From Nephromyces sp. MM_2019 (taxonomy: Eukaryota > Apicomplexa > Aconoidasida > Nephromycida): a stretch of DNA of 17,832 bases. Below the pieces are notes generated by a model. It was not told the origin of the DNA. It searched no databases and saw only the letters and a program-made list of their open reading frames with translations. Below are positions 1-8,541 of this stretch, piece by piece; the stretch's first letter is position 1, and each line of letters opens with the position of its first letter. The stretch spans positions 4,314 to 22,145 of the forward strand of contig JADHZB010001854.1 in NCBI GenBank assembly GCA_015657535.1, in the 5' to 3' direction. The position numbers and the translations under genes are program-made.

Positions 1-157
1 TGTGTGTGTAGATAAATGTGTGTGTGTGTGTGTAGATAAATGTGTGTGTGTGTGTGTAGATAAATGTGTGTGTGTGTGTGTAGATAAATGTGTGTATGTA
101 TTTAGGTAAATGTGGATATGTAGATAAATGTGTGTGTGTGTGTAGATAAGTGTGTGC
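1..157. repeat. 24-bp minisatellite, (TG)n + TAGATAAA
   Basis: Seven copies of an 8-base core TAGATAAA (or the variants TAGGTAAA and TAGATAAG) begin at 9, 33, 57, 81, 103, 121 and 143 and are separated by runs of TG. The first four are exactly 24 bp apart; later copies shorten to 18-22 bp and diverge. On the minus strand this lies in what should be intron 2 of the exonuclease gene, where it reads (CA)n and contains no in-frame stop when the preceding exon is read through. The array runs to the window edge, so its full length is unknown. Confidence 0.9.
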
Positions 158-181
158 AAAAGGGAATGATGTATATTTTAC

Positions 182-649
182 CTCTAATTTTCGATCAGGA
201 ATTTCAACATATTCTGGGATAATATAATAAGAGGCTTGATCTGTTACACACTTTTGTTCAACATCATAAGCCATCCATGAAAACCTACACACACACACAT
301 ATATGTATATATATATATATATAATCAATAAGGCAAAATATACATTAAAAGTTTTATACATTATATATATCACACACACACACATACAGGTATTAAGAAG
401 ATAAAGAAAATATCAAGTATATATCTCATGCACACACACACACATAGAGATATCATTATAATTTGAAAATTCAACACATATCATACACATATATATATAA
501 GTGTGTGTGTTGAAATATTACACATAGTTCTATATATTATGTGTGTGTATCTCATATTTGACTTACTCAACAATTTCACTATCATCAGATGAGAGAGGGT
601 CAACAGATACCTCCACATCAACAATAAATAAAATCGAATAATATGACAT
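182..649 (-). CDS. ERI1-like DEDDh 3'-5' exonuclease, first two exons (partial)
   Basis: Two minus-strand exons, 649-567 (83 nt) and 284-182 (103 nt), flank a 282-bp intron with a GTAAGT donor and a polyT/G-TAG acceptor. Exon 1 ends with two bases of a codon and exon 2 supplies the third, giving Glu. The start ATG at 649-647 has an in-frame TAG 21 bases upstream. The 61-residue product opens with MSYYSILFIVDVEVS, whose D11-x-E13 matches the ExoI motif of DEDDh nucleases. SEIVEFSWMAYDVE then matches the EIIEF strand-2 signature of ERI1/3'hExo-type enzymes, and YYIIPE matches the YVxPE segment that follows. The catalytic Asp and His of later motifs would lie left of the window. A GTAAAA donor at 181 is proposed. 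Family members trim 3' ends of rRNA, histone mRNA or small RNAs. The family call is by pattern only; the exact orthologue is unknown. Confidence 0.6.
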
Positions 650-1265
650 TGTGTGTGTGTGTAAAACCTATACATAGTAAGAAGTTTATATATATGTGTA
701 TCTTGAATGTTTGTGTGTATGATTGTATGTGTGTGTGTGTATGTTATAAGATCATGTGTGTAGTGTACAAAGTTTCATCTATGTATTTATGTGTATATTT
801 AATGTTATTCAAAACTGTGTGTGTGTGTGTATGTAATAGTTTTTTTTTTAGTAATCATCAATTCAACTTGTTTATATATATCCTGGATATACACACTTGA
901 ATACATCAAAATATACTTAAATAATATATACATATGACCCATATATACACACATATAATACACATCACTCACTCACAAATAATATATACAGATCATTTAT
1001 ACACAAACAACCTATGCATACGCACAGGACACGCATATATATATATATATCTCACTCACACAAAAACAGCACACATACTCACATATCAAACACTTCTTAC
1101 ACACAAAAAACAACACACACACACCTAATATAAATTTATACACTTTATACACACACAAACAACACACACACAAACACACCTAATTTATATATTTATACTA
1201 TATATAAATATATTAATCTAACCCGTTATAAAATTAAGTTATTTGATATTTATAATTATTCCCAG
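650..1265. other. Upstream flank of the exonuclease gene: TG-rich then CA-rich, no gene seen
   Basis: 650-840 is TG-rich on the plus strand, so CA-rich on the sense strand of the adjacent minus-strand gene. It then switches to CA-rich DNA (about 890-1190) with an (AT)n run near 1037. Short open frames here consist of HT/TH or VC/CV dipeptides expected from dinucleotide repeats and carry no protein-like composition. The promoter of the exonuclease gene presumably lies here, but I cannot name a motif. Confidence 0.6.
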
Positions 1266-1883
1266 TTTTGACTTCACCTTCCCTTATGAAACCGTCCGTG
1301 TATGTGTGTGTGTGTATTTATGTGTGTGCATATATGTGTGTGTGTGTGTATGTGTGTGTGTGTGTGTGTGGAGTTAGTTTTCTATATATAAATGAATTCC
1401 TTTTCTCCCTTCTTCAATCCGACCAATCTTCCTACCGTCCAACCTCTCCAAATAAAAATGTGTGTGTAAATAAAATTTATTAATGTCTCAATTTTTATAT
1501 AAAAATTTGGTTTTATTTTACACACAAATCAAAGTCAAAAAATAGGTCAATGTGTGTGTATATTAATTCGTATATATACAATTAGGTTAAGAGAAATGTG
1601 TATCGGGTGTAGAAATGTTTATATATTCAAATAGTGTGTGTATGTGTGTTTGTGTAATCAATTAATATATATGAAGATGTGTATGTCTGTGTATTGAGTA
1701 ACTCAAATGTAATCTATTATTGCGAAAATAATAATAAATGTGTATTTATATATTTTTTTAAAATTTGTGTGTATATATGTGTGTGTATTTAGATGAAAAA
1801 AATTGTCCAAGTTTAATTCTTATTTATCTTCCTTTATACCTTTAGATACCCTGGATGTGTGAACTTTACAAAGGCGTGGTTAC
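1266..1883. other. Cluster of exon-like blocks, strand uncertain
   Basis: Three blocks stand out from the repeats by higher GC and good splice borders: 1266-1299, about 1378-1460, and 1840-1883. On the minus strand, 1883-1840 has a TGTGTAG acceptor and a GTATAA donor and reads NHAFVKFTHPGYLK. In phase, 1445-1374 then reads RLDGRKIGRIEEGRKG and ends at TAA, although its acceptor (GGAG) is poor and I find no start codon upstream. On the plus strand, a CCCAG acceptor precedes 1266, a GTATGT donor follows 1299, and the blocks can be joined in frame through 1378-1460 to a block after the polypyrimidine-TTTAG acceptor at 1845. Both strands are open, so I call coding potential but not a gene. No family is recognised. 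Confidence 0.3.
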
Positions 1884-2384
1884 CTACACACACAGAAATT
1901 TGGTTAAAGATATATACATAATACACACACAAACACTCAAATACACACACAAACACTCAAATACACACACATTACACACACAGCATATATACATCATACA
2001 ACACACACACATCACAAACACATCACAAACACATCACAAACACATCACACATACATCACACACGCATCACATATACATCACATATGCATCATACACACAT
2101 CAAACAACACACACGCAGTAAACACGCAGTAAACACGCAGCATACACACAGCACACACACAAATACACACATCATACAACATACACACATCATACAACAT
2201 ACACACATCATACAACATACACACATCATACAACACACACACACCACACACTCAGTACACACACATCATACAACAACACACACAAAAATACACACATAAA
2301 TACACACACTAATACACACACTAATACACACACTAATACACACACAACACATACACAAAACATAGACAAATACACACAGCTTAC
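1884..2384. repeat. CA-rich block made of several short tandem repeats
   Basis: On the plus strand this is almost pure CA-derived DNA containing nested tandem arrays. A 20-bp unit is repeated 2.5 times (1921-1970). An 11-bp ACACATCACAA unit lies around 2009-2047. An 11-bp CGCAGTAAACA unit recurs at 2113, 2124 and 2135. An 18-bp unit containing ATCATACAAC recurs at 2171, 2189, 2207 and 2225, and a 12-bp TAATACACACAC unit spans about 2300-2346. Long open frames across it encode only HT/TH-type peptides. If a minus-strand gene exists here, this block would be a TG-rich intron, since a GTAAGC donor sits at 2384-2379. Confidence 0.85.
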
Positions 2385-3635
2385 CAAGTAAGAAAGAAGA
2401 TTTTAAAGTATGTGTGTGTAATTTAAGAAAAGGGGATTTCAAAAATGGATGTGAGGAGTGTGTAGGTATGTTATAATGAATGTGTAGTTTTGTGTGTAAT
2501 ATAATGTGTAAGTACAATTTTCAAAAATGTTTAATTTTGATTATTTAAAAGAAGATAAATTTGTGTGTAATTAAGTTGTCCACAAGGCGTAGTAAACGTA
2601 TTTATAAGCGTTTAGAGGTCAATGTGTGTGTTAGTTAACATATGGAGATTGTTAACGTATTAGGAGGTATATGTGTGTGATGAGTGTGTGTGTGTGTGTA
2701 AGATTATGATCTATCTGTTTATTTATAAAAAATTTAATATATTATTGAAGGAGTGAGTAACAATAGCTTCTCGAGCTAGTTATGTGTATGTTATATATTA
2801 TATATGTAAAATTTTGGCTGTTTGTGTAGCGTAGTGTCTATTTGATGTGTACATGTAGTAAGTATGTAGTGTGTGTGTGTGTGTGTGTGGTGGTGGAGCT
2901 GGTGGGTGATATGTGGTAGTGTGTGTGTATAATAAATGATCTGTGTGTATAGCAACATGTATGCGTAGAGATGTGTGTGTATAGAGGTGTTTAATGTGTG
3001 TAGTGGTGTTTAACATATGTAGTAGTGTTTAATGTGTATAGTAAGTAGTCTGTGATGTGAGTGTGTAGAGTAAGTAATATTTGGTGTGTGTTATGTTATG
3101 CTTGTTATAGAATATTTTTTAGTGTTGCTTTATGATGCGTATGGAAAGTTTAACATTGTGTGTGTAGAGTGTTGTTTTGTGAGAGGTGTAACTTAGTGGG
3201 AAGTGTTTTTAGTATTGCGTGTGTGTAGTGTCGATGTGTAGTATATATTTAGTATGTGTGTGCTTAAGGTTGATGAATGTGAGAGTGTGTGTTGAATTTA
3301 CAACTGTGTTTGTTTCTATAAAACATGCGTGTAAATGATACATTCATTAACGTTTATTGTATTGTTTGTGTGTGTTTGAGTACATGCACAGTTGCGTGTG
3401 TGACACATGTAGTATCTCTGTGTTAACAAACTTCTACTTATCTACTGAAATATATAGTGTGTGTAAGTAGTGTAGAAAATGTGTCGTTTATTTTCTATAG
3501 CGTGTGTAGTAATAATTTGTGAACGTAAATTTAAATAATTTTCATAGTTTTTAGGATTTAAATTTTTAATATACCAAATTTAAATATGTAAATAAAACTT
3601 AACAATTTATTTACTAGTGTGACAATAGTTAAACA
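2385..3635. other. TG-rich intergenic block
   Basis: The plus strand is dominated by dispersed TGTGTG and GTGTAG-type words over more than 1.1 kb, with only short perfect (GT)n runs, for example near 2866-2888. From 2382 to 2710 the plus strand contains no CT dinucleotide, meaning no AG and hence no canonical acceptor on the minus strand. A GTGAGT donor-like site at about 2752 and an AACTAG acceptor-like site on the minus strand near 2778 do not lead to a convincing reading frame. From about 3520 it fades into plain AT-rich DNA. I see no supported gene. Confidence 0.6.
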
Positions 3636-3639
3636 AAAT

Positions 3640-4560
3640 TTAGCAAACATTCACACACATACACACAGATGCACAAAGTTCGTAAACACAATCTACGGGT
3701 AAGCTCATTCATCAACACACACAGATGCACAAAACCCAAACACAAAATCTACAAGTGGATTCACACTCACACACACACAATCAAAGACGCATATATATAC
3801 ACATTTACAAATCATATACACCAGAAAAAATTATACACACACACATACACATATATATATGCACTCTCACGCGCAGAAGGGCACAAACTCAAACACAAGC
3901 AAGCTCACACTCACATACACTCATAATTTACCCAAGCAAATAGCTAATAATATATTATACGCATAATATACATTTCAATTTATAGACGCATAAAATATTT
4001 ATATTACAAAACTCTTAAACAAATCATTCTAACTATTAACACACATTAATGGTTATACAAAGTGAGTACATTGAATTATATACACTTTGAAGAGTGTTAC
4101 CAATTATTCTAAAATTATTCATCCAAACACAATTCTGAAAAACACACACGCACACAGAAATAAACCAAAAGTACCTAATATATATAAATTTACACACACA
4201 GTAAAGATAAATATAAACACACAAATACACATTAAAAATATGCCTATGAACTCTAAAACAAATACACTAAAATTAAACACATAAAATTCACATATATACA
4301 AACAAAACAAGCACCTACTTACCCTAAAAATACACCTCTACACACACCAAAAAATAAACCTCTAGAAAAAAAAAAAATCATTCACACCGATAAAATAAAT
4401 AAATATATACACAGAATAATAGTCACATTCTAAAACTACTTACCAAACCTGGAGTATACACACACATACCTGTTTAAGAGTTAATCTAGACTTAACACAC
4501 GAACACAGCAGTCACACCTATTATAAACACACACACTCAAAATTAACGATTATGAATTAG
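3640..4560. other. CA-rich block
   Basis: The skew switches abruptly to CA-rich on the plus strand, with repeated CACACAC and ACAAA words, some phrases duplicated at a distance (CACACAGATGCACAAA at about 3662 and 3720), and a poly(A) run near 4365. Open frames on both strands are composed of H, T, K, N and I and look like translated repeats. The block lies on the sense-strand 5' side of the putative CAP leader. Confidence 0.6.
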
Positions 4561-4813
4561 GAGTATATAACCTATATCAAATTCAAAATATCAAATTTAA
4601 ATATATTTATTTTTTAAAATATTATATTTTAACTTAATATTTTTACACATAAACTGAACATCAGGATTTTCACACACATTTTATTAATTTGTATATAAAT
4701 ACAAAATAATCGAAATTTATAAAATATTTTATAAACTACAAATTTTCTGATTTCAACAATTTTAATTTAAAAATTAAAACGCCCAAAATTCAACAAACTC
4801 TTAACCTTTAGAG

Positions 4814-5670
4814 GTAAGTATATGTATGTGTATACATTGAATAAGAATATATGTGGGTATATATTGAATAAATATGTGTATGTGTATATAATTTAGAGTG
4901 AATATATGTGCGTGCGTATGTTTTATATTGTGTGCGTTAGTGTGTGTGTATAATTTAAATTGGGTGAATATGTATGTGTGTGTGTATGCTTTATATTGAC
5001 TGAGTGTGTGTATGTGTATGTATAGATTCTATAGCAAGAGTATATCTTAGATTGGGTATATACATATGTTGGATTCCATATGTATAAATTGGGTTAGGTT
5101 AGGTGTGCATATTTACTTTTGATTGAGCGAGTTTGTATGTGTTTTTGGATTGTGTTGTGTTTATGATGGTTTTAAATTAGGTTGTGTGTGTGTGTTAGTA
5201 TTCTTTAATTTAGGGAGTTTGTTTGAGTTTTTAAAATTAGGCTGTATGTGTGTGAGTTATTTTTAACTGAATATTATGTAGCTTTTTTTAATATATATTA
5301 GTCAATGTAAATTTTCAGATTTGTGAGTGTTTAAATTTTAGGCGCGTGTGTGATAATTGTGTTGCGTTTTAAATTAAGTGAGCAAATTTCAATCATCTGT
5401 GTGTAATTGCATATTGGTGTGGGTGTGTATGTATTCCTTTCTGAGTGTGCATACGTAGTTCTATATAGGTGTATGCGTGTAACAAGCTCTAATTCAATAG
5501 GAGTATGTGATTCTAAGTGTGTGTGTGATTAATTGTGGGTGTATACAAGTGTAAATGTCTGTTTTTGTGGGTCATCACCTGTGTGAGTTCATTGATTATT
5601 TGTGTGTGTTAGCTTAAACTTGGTAGTGTCCGTTTAGTATAGTGTATATATTTTATTTTTATATTTATAG
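4814..5670 (+). other. Putative 857-bp TG-rich leader intron upstream of CAP
   Basis: A near-perfect donor, AGAG followed by GTAAGTAT, begins at 4814, and a strong acceptor with a long T-rich tract (TTTTATTTTTATATTTATAG) ends at 5670. Between them the plus strand is TG-rich from end to end, as in intron 1 of the FG-GAP gene at 15623-16275. The sequence before 4814 (4561-4813) is AT-rich and has no convincing ATG-led frame, so it would be an untranslated first exon. This is inferred from splice consensus only. The alternative is a separate non-coding transcript. Confidence 0.4.
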
Positions 5671-5747
5671 CCATAAAAAGCTGTAAACGTAGAAAATGAA
5701 AATTGTTACATATTATTCAACCTTTAACAATTATGTGTGCAAATTAA
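5671..5747 (+). other. Putative leader exon with a short ATG-led frame
   Basis: After the acceptor at 5669-5670 comes a 77-bp segment with an ATG at 5696 that starts MKIVTYYSTFNNYVCKL and reaches a possible but weak donor (GTACAG) at 5748, leaving one base of a codon. The acceptor-like TTAG just before the CAP start (6761-6762) would supply AA, giving Lys and joining this frame to CAP. Without splicing the frame stops after 20 codons. It could be a 5'-leader exon with a short upstream ORF, an alternative N-terminus for CAP, or chance. Confidence 0.25.
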
Positions 5748-6764
5748 GTACAGTTTAGCTAATTGCACAAAGCATCTAGTTTAATACTATGTGCTCAAGA
5801 GTTTATTTGTCAAAGCTATTTGTATTATTTTAATATTCTACACACACTAAAAGATAATCACTCGAGGAAAACACCCACTAAGATGCATTAACTCTTTATG
5901 TACACAAAGATGTATCAATACTATAGAATTACATATCAAATTACTACCCAAAACTAAAGTTTCACATACATTTAATTCAACTAAGCTTGAGTTAAAACAA
6001 GTACACACATTTTGTTAAACGATCATACTTAAAACATTAAATTAAGGTTACAAACAGATTTCAAAATCAATTTTAGGTGAATTCTATTCTATTATTTTTG
6101 GGAAAGTCAACACTACTTAGAAATTATTAAATTTAACAAATATTAAATCAACATTGAGTTATTTTTATTCAATTATTTTGGAAACGTGAATTCTCTTGGG
6201 GAACAATTATTCAAACAAGTAATGTGACTCACAATCTTCATACATTGTTATTTATATAATTTCCAATTAATATCTAGGTACACACACACATTTAATAGAT
6301 CTTACATACACCTCAGTCTAAATACCTCACATAAACATAAATATATCAAACTACCTTCTTATTAGCTAACATATACCCAAATACCACATATATATGTATG
6401 AAAACACTTTAAAATGATATATCCAAATATCTTAAAATAGACCCGCACACATACACACATAGAGCTACCATACTTACACAGATATCTAACTAACTATATC
6501 ACAGTTAAACACGCACAAAAATACCACACGCACAAACACATATACACCTAAATATGTCACACATTCTTATAAGGAAAACCTTAGTTTAAACAAAAAATAC
6601 ACACACCTACATTTTGAACACAGTATTTTACACACCCCACTCTAAATATACACACACAAATCACACACATTAATTCAAATACTATATATATATATATATA
6701 AACCCACTCCAAATTCTAGATATATATATATAAAAATACACACATATTACATTATATATTAGAA
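5748..6764. other. CA-rich 5' flank of the CAP gene
   Basis: About 5840-6760 is CA- and A-rich on the plus strand, which is the sense strand of CAP, with dispersed ACACAC words and two (TA)n runs just upstream of the gene (about 6683-6702 and 6719-6732). The middle part (about 6060-6240) is plain AT-rich sequence with only loose internal similarity. No open frame of protein-like composition was found. The transcription start of CAP, or the end of its leader intron, lies somewhere here. Confidence 0.6.
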
Positions 6765-7253
6765 ATGTCTAATGATAATTTCAAGCTACAAGGGGACACC
6801 TGGTTATTAGAAGGAAAAGAAAATGAAAAAGATATAATTACCTTAGACCAGGCAATATTAAAACATGCAGTTTCGATAGAAAATTGTAAAAATGTTAAGG
6901 TTTCTGTGAATACAAAAGTAAAGTATGTAAATATACAAAATTGTCAAAAGTGTGCTATTATCGTTGATTCAGTTATTTCCTCTATTGACATTATTAAATG
7001 TAATGATGTTAAATTACAAGTTGTTCAACGTGCAAATTCATACAGTATTGATATGTCTAAGAAAGTTACATTATATTTATCAAAAGAAAGTAAGGAATTT
7101 GAAATTACAACAAGCATGTCATCAGAGATGAATGTTTCATTCCCGTCTGAAGATGATGAAAATTGGATAGAAACAGCAATACCTGAACAATATCAACATA
7201 GACTAGTAAATGATAAGATTGTAACTCGTGTCTCTGATTTATATAACTTTTAG
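6765..7253 (+). CDS. CAP: Cyclase-associated protein, C-CAP-only form
   Basis: A single uninterrupted 162-codon frame from ATG to TAG. The whole protein is the C-CAP/CARP beta-helix domain that binds actin monomers and promotes ADP-to-ATP exchange on G-actin after cofilin-driven disassembly; it acts in the cytoplasm. Residues 6-14 (FKLQGDTWL) match the domain opening, repeated beta-strand rungs with ENCKNV, IQNCQKC and IIKCNDVKLQV fill 38-88, TLYLSKES (102-109) and SSEMNVSFP (119-127) match the conserved core, and AIPEQYQHRLVNDKIVT (138-154) matches the conserved PEQF...LVT terminus. The N-terminal helical-folded domain, polyproline region and WH2 motif of animal and fungal CAPs are absent. 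This short architecture is known from apicomplexans such as Plasmodium and Cryptosporidium. No dinucleotide repeat invades the frame. TTAG at 6761-6762 may be a leader-intron acceptor. Confidence 0.92.
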   Translation: MSNDNFKLQGDTWLLEGKENEKDIITLDQAILKHAVSIENCKNVKVSVNTKVKYVNIQNCQKCAIIVDSVISSIDIIKCNDVKLQVVQRANSYSIDMSKKVTLYLSKESKEFEITTSMSSEMNVSFPSEDDENWIETAIPEQYQHRLVNDKIVTRVSDLYNF

Positions 7254-8075
7254 GTATATGTGTGTCAATAGATTATTTGAGTGAATATTATAATGAAAAA
7301 GGAAAAAAAAAATAATTTTGGGAAATTATTCGTTTTAGGAGATTTCTAAAAATTCTAATTATAAACACATTGTAATGTTTTAACGTCTCATTTTATTATA
7401 CCCAAAAATATTCATTAGGTATATATATAAATAATATTAGTTTCTTTATTATTTTAATTTTTTATTTAAAAAAAGTATATATCTGAAACATCTTCTATAT
7501 AAAGAAATGCATATATCTTGAATATATAATTTTTTTTCAAACGTTTAAGAAATATACAATATTACAACTTTCTATTTCTTCAAAAAATATAATCTTATTT
7601 ATAGACTCCTGAAAAATAATAAAATAAGCTTAGATAACCCTTTCATATTCATTTTGCGAACATGATAAATTTAAAGTTACCATTAATAAACAAAAAATAT
7701 TTTTAAAAACTAAGGTTTGTTAAATTTGAAGAAATGTACAAAATTAGTATTATTTATATAGATATGTAAAGTTATTTAATATATGCAAAGTTAAATATGT
7801 ATATGAAAATTACTTTTTATATTCAAAATTAATCAAAATGTATAAATGTAACAAAATTATGTTAAATAAAGCCCAACAAATTAAATATGTGATTAGTCCA
7901 ATCTAATTTATTTTAATTTTCTTTTTGAATCGGTAATGAAAAATTAAAGTTCTGATGCTTAAAAAAAAAAAAAAATTCAAACATAAAAATAGTTGGATGT
8001 TTGAATTGAAAAAGTTGAAAAGTCCATCTAAAATCAATACATATCCAATAGTTTTGCTGTGATAAGCTAAAAAAA
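7254..8075. other. AT-rich 3' flank of CAP, no gene seen
   Basis: This stretch is very AT-rich with many A and T homopolymers, including a 14-A run near 7962. Apart from one TATGTGTGTC just after the CAP stop it lacks the TG/CA words that fill other non-coding parts of the window. No open frame of interest, RNA gene or repeat was recognised. It should contain the CAP 3' UTR and polyadenylation site. Confidence 0.6.
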
Positions 8076-8282
8076 ATGTTTTTGTTAGTCAGAAGTGTTA
8101 CATTTTCTGCAAATTTTCAAAATATCCAAGCTTGGATAAATGAAAAATTGTTGAAGATTATGCTTCTTTTTATCAAAAAAACAAATCATCCAGTTGAATA
8201 TAAAGATCATGAACATGTCAAAAAAGGTGTCTTGCATAAAGAGGGAACTGGAAGTGTGACAAATTATAAATACGATATGTAA
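8076..8282 (+). CDS. Small hypothetical protein, 68 residues
   Basis: An ATG-led frame of 68 codons ending in TAA. It stands out from the surrounding AT-rich DNA by its composition: the C-terminal half (NHPVEYKDHEHVKKGVLHKE and the following GTGSV) is rich in charged residues, His and Gly, and less like translated AT noise. The first 35 residues are hydrophobic and basic (MFLLVRSVTFSANFQN, then LLKIMLLFIKK) and could act as a mitochondrial presequence or one membrane segment. I recognise no family. It sits between CAP and the succinyl-CoA ligase gene, facing the latter tail to tail. It could be a real short gene, a terminal exon of a spliced gene, or chance. Confidence 0.35.
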   Translation: MFLLVRSVTFSANFQNIQAWINEKLLKIMLLFIKKTNHPVEYKDHEHVKKGVLHKEGTGSVTNYKYDM

Positions 8283-8541
8283 TATATAAAGCTAAAAATT
8301 TGAACTCTTGTCATCTTCAAATCCTATACACAGTTATAAATGACTAGCTACGATAAATTTATTTGGACGCTAAGTAGTATATGGGTTTCCAGTGGTGTAA
8401 TATATGGTGTGTCGATGTGTAGGGAGTAAATAACAAGTATTCACAAAATCCGAGTAAGTTGCGAGTTATCAAAAATGTTGAATTTCATACAATGTTAAAA
8501 TGTAAAAATCCAGCGCAAAGTTGATAGATATAGTTTTGTTA
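8283..8541. other. Convergent spacer before the succinyl-CoA ligase stop
   Basis: AT-rich spacer containing the 3' end of the minus-strand gene. A single short TG patch (about 8404-8420, GGTGTGTCGATGTGTAG) is the only repeat-like sequence. I found no polyadenylation hexamer that I would insist on. Confidence 0.5.

Noticed and set aside
1855..2299. Long plus-strand open frames rich in His and Thr
   Set aside because: They are translations of CA repeats, which contain no stop in any phase. Composition is almost only H, T, I, Y and Q, and there is no start context or conserved motif.
2266..2517. Minus-strand 83-codon frame ending in VC repeats
   Set aside because: Begins with TTG after an in-frame TGA and has no ATG. 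At most its middle (before the GTAAGC donor at 2384) could be an untranslated exon.
5088..5104. GGGTTAGGTTAGG, telomere-like
   Set aside because: Only two units inside a TG-rich block; no array, so chance.
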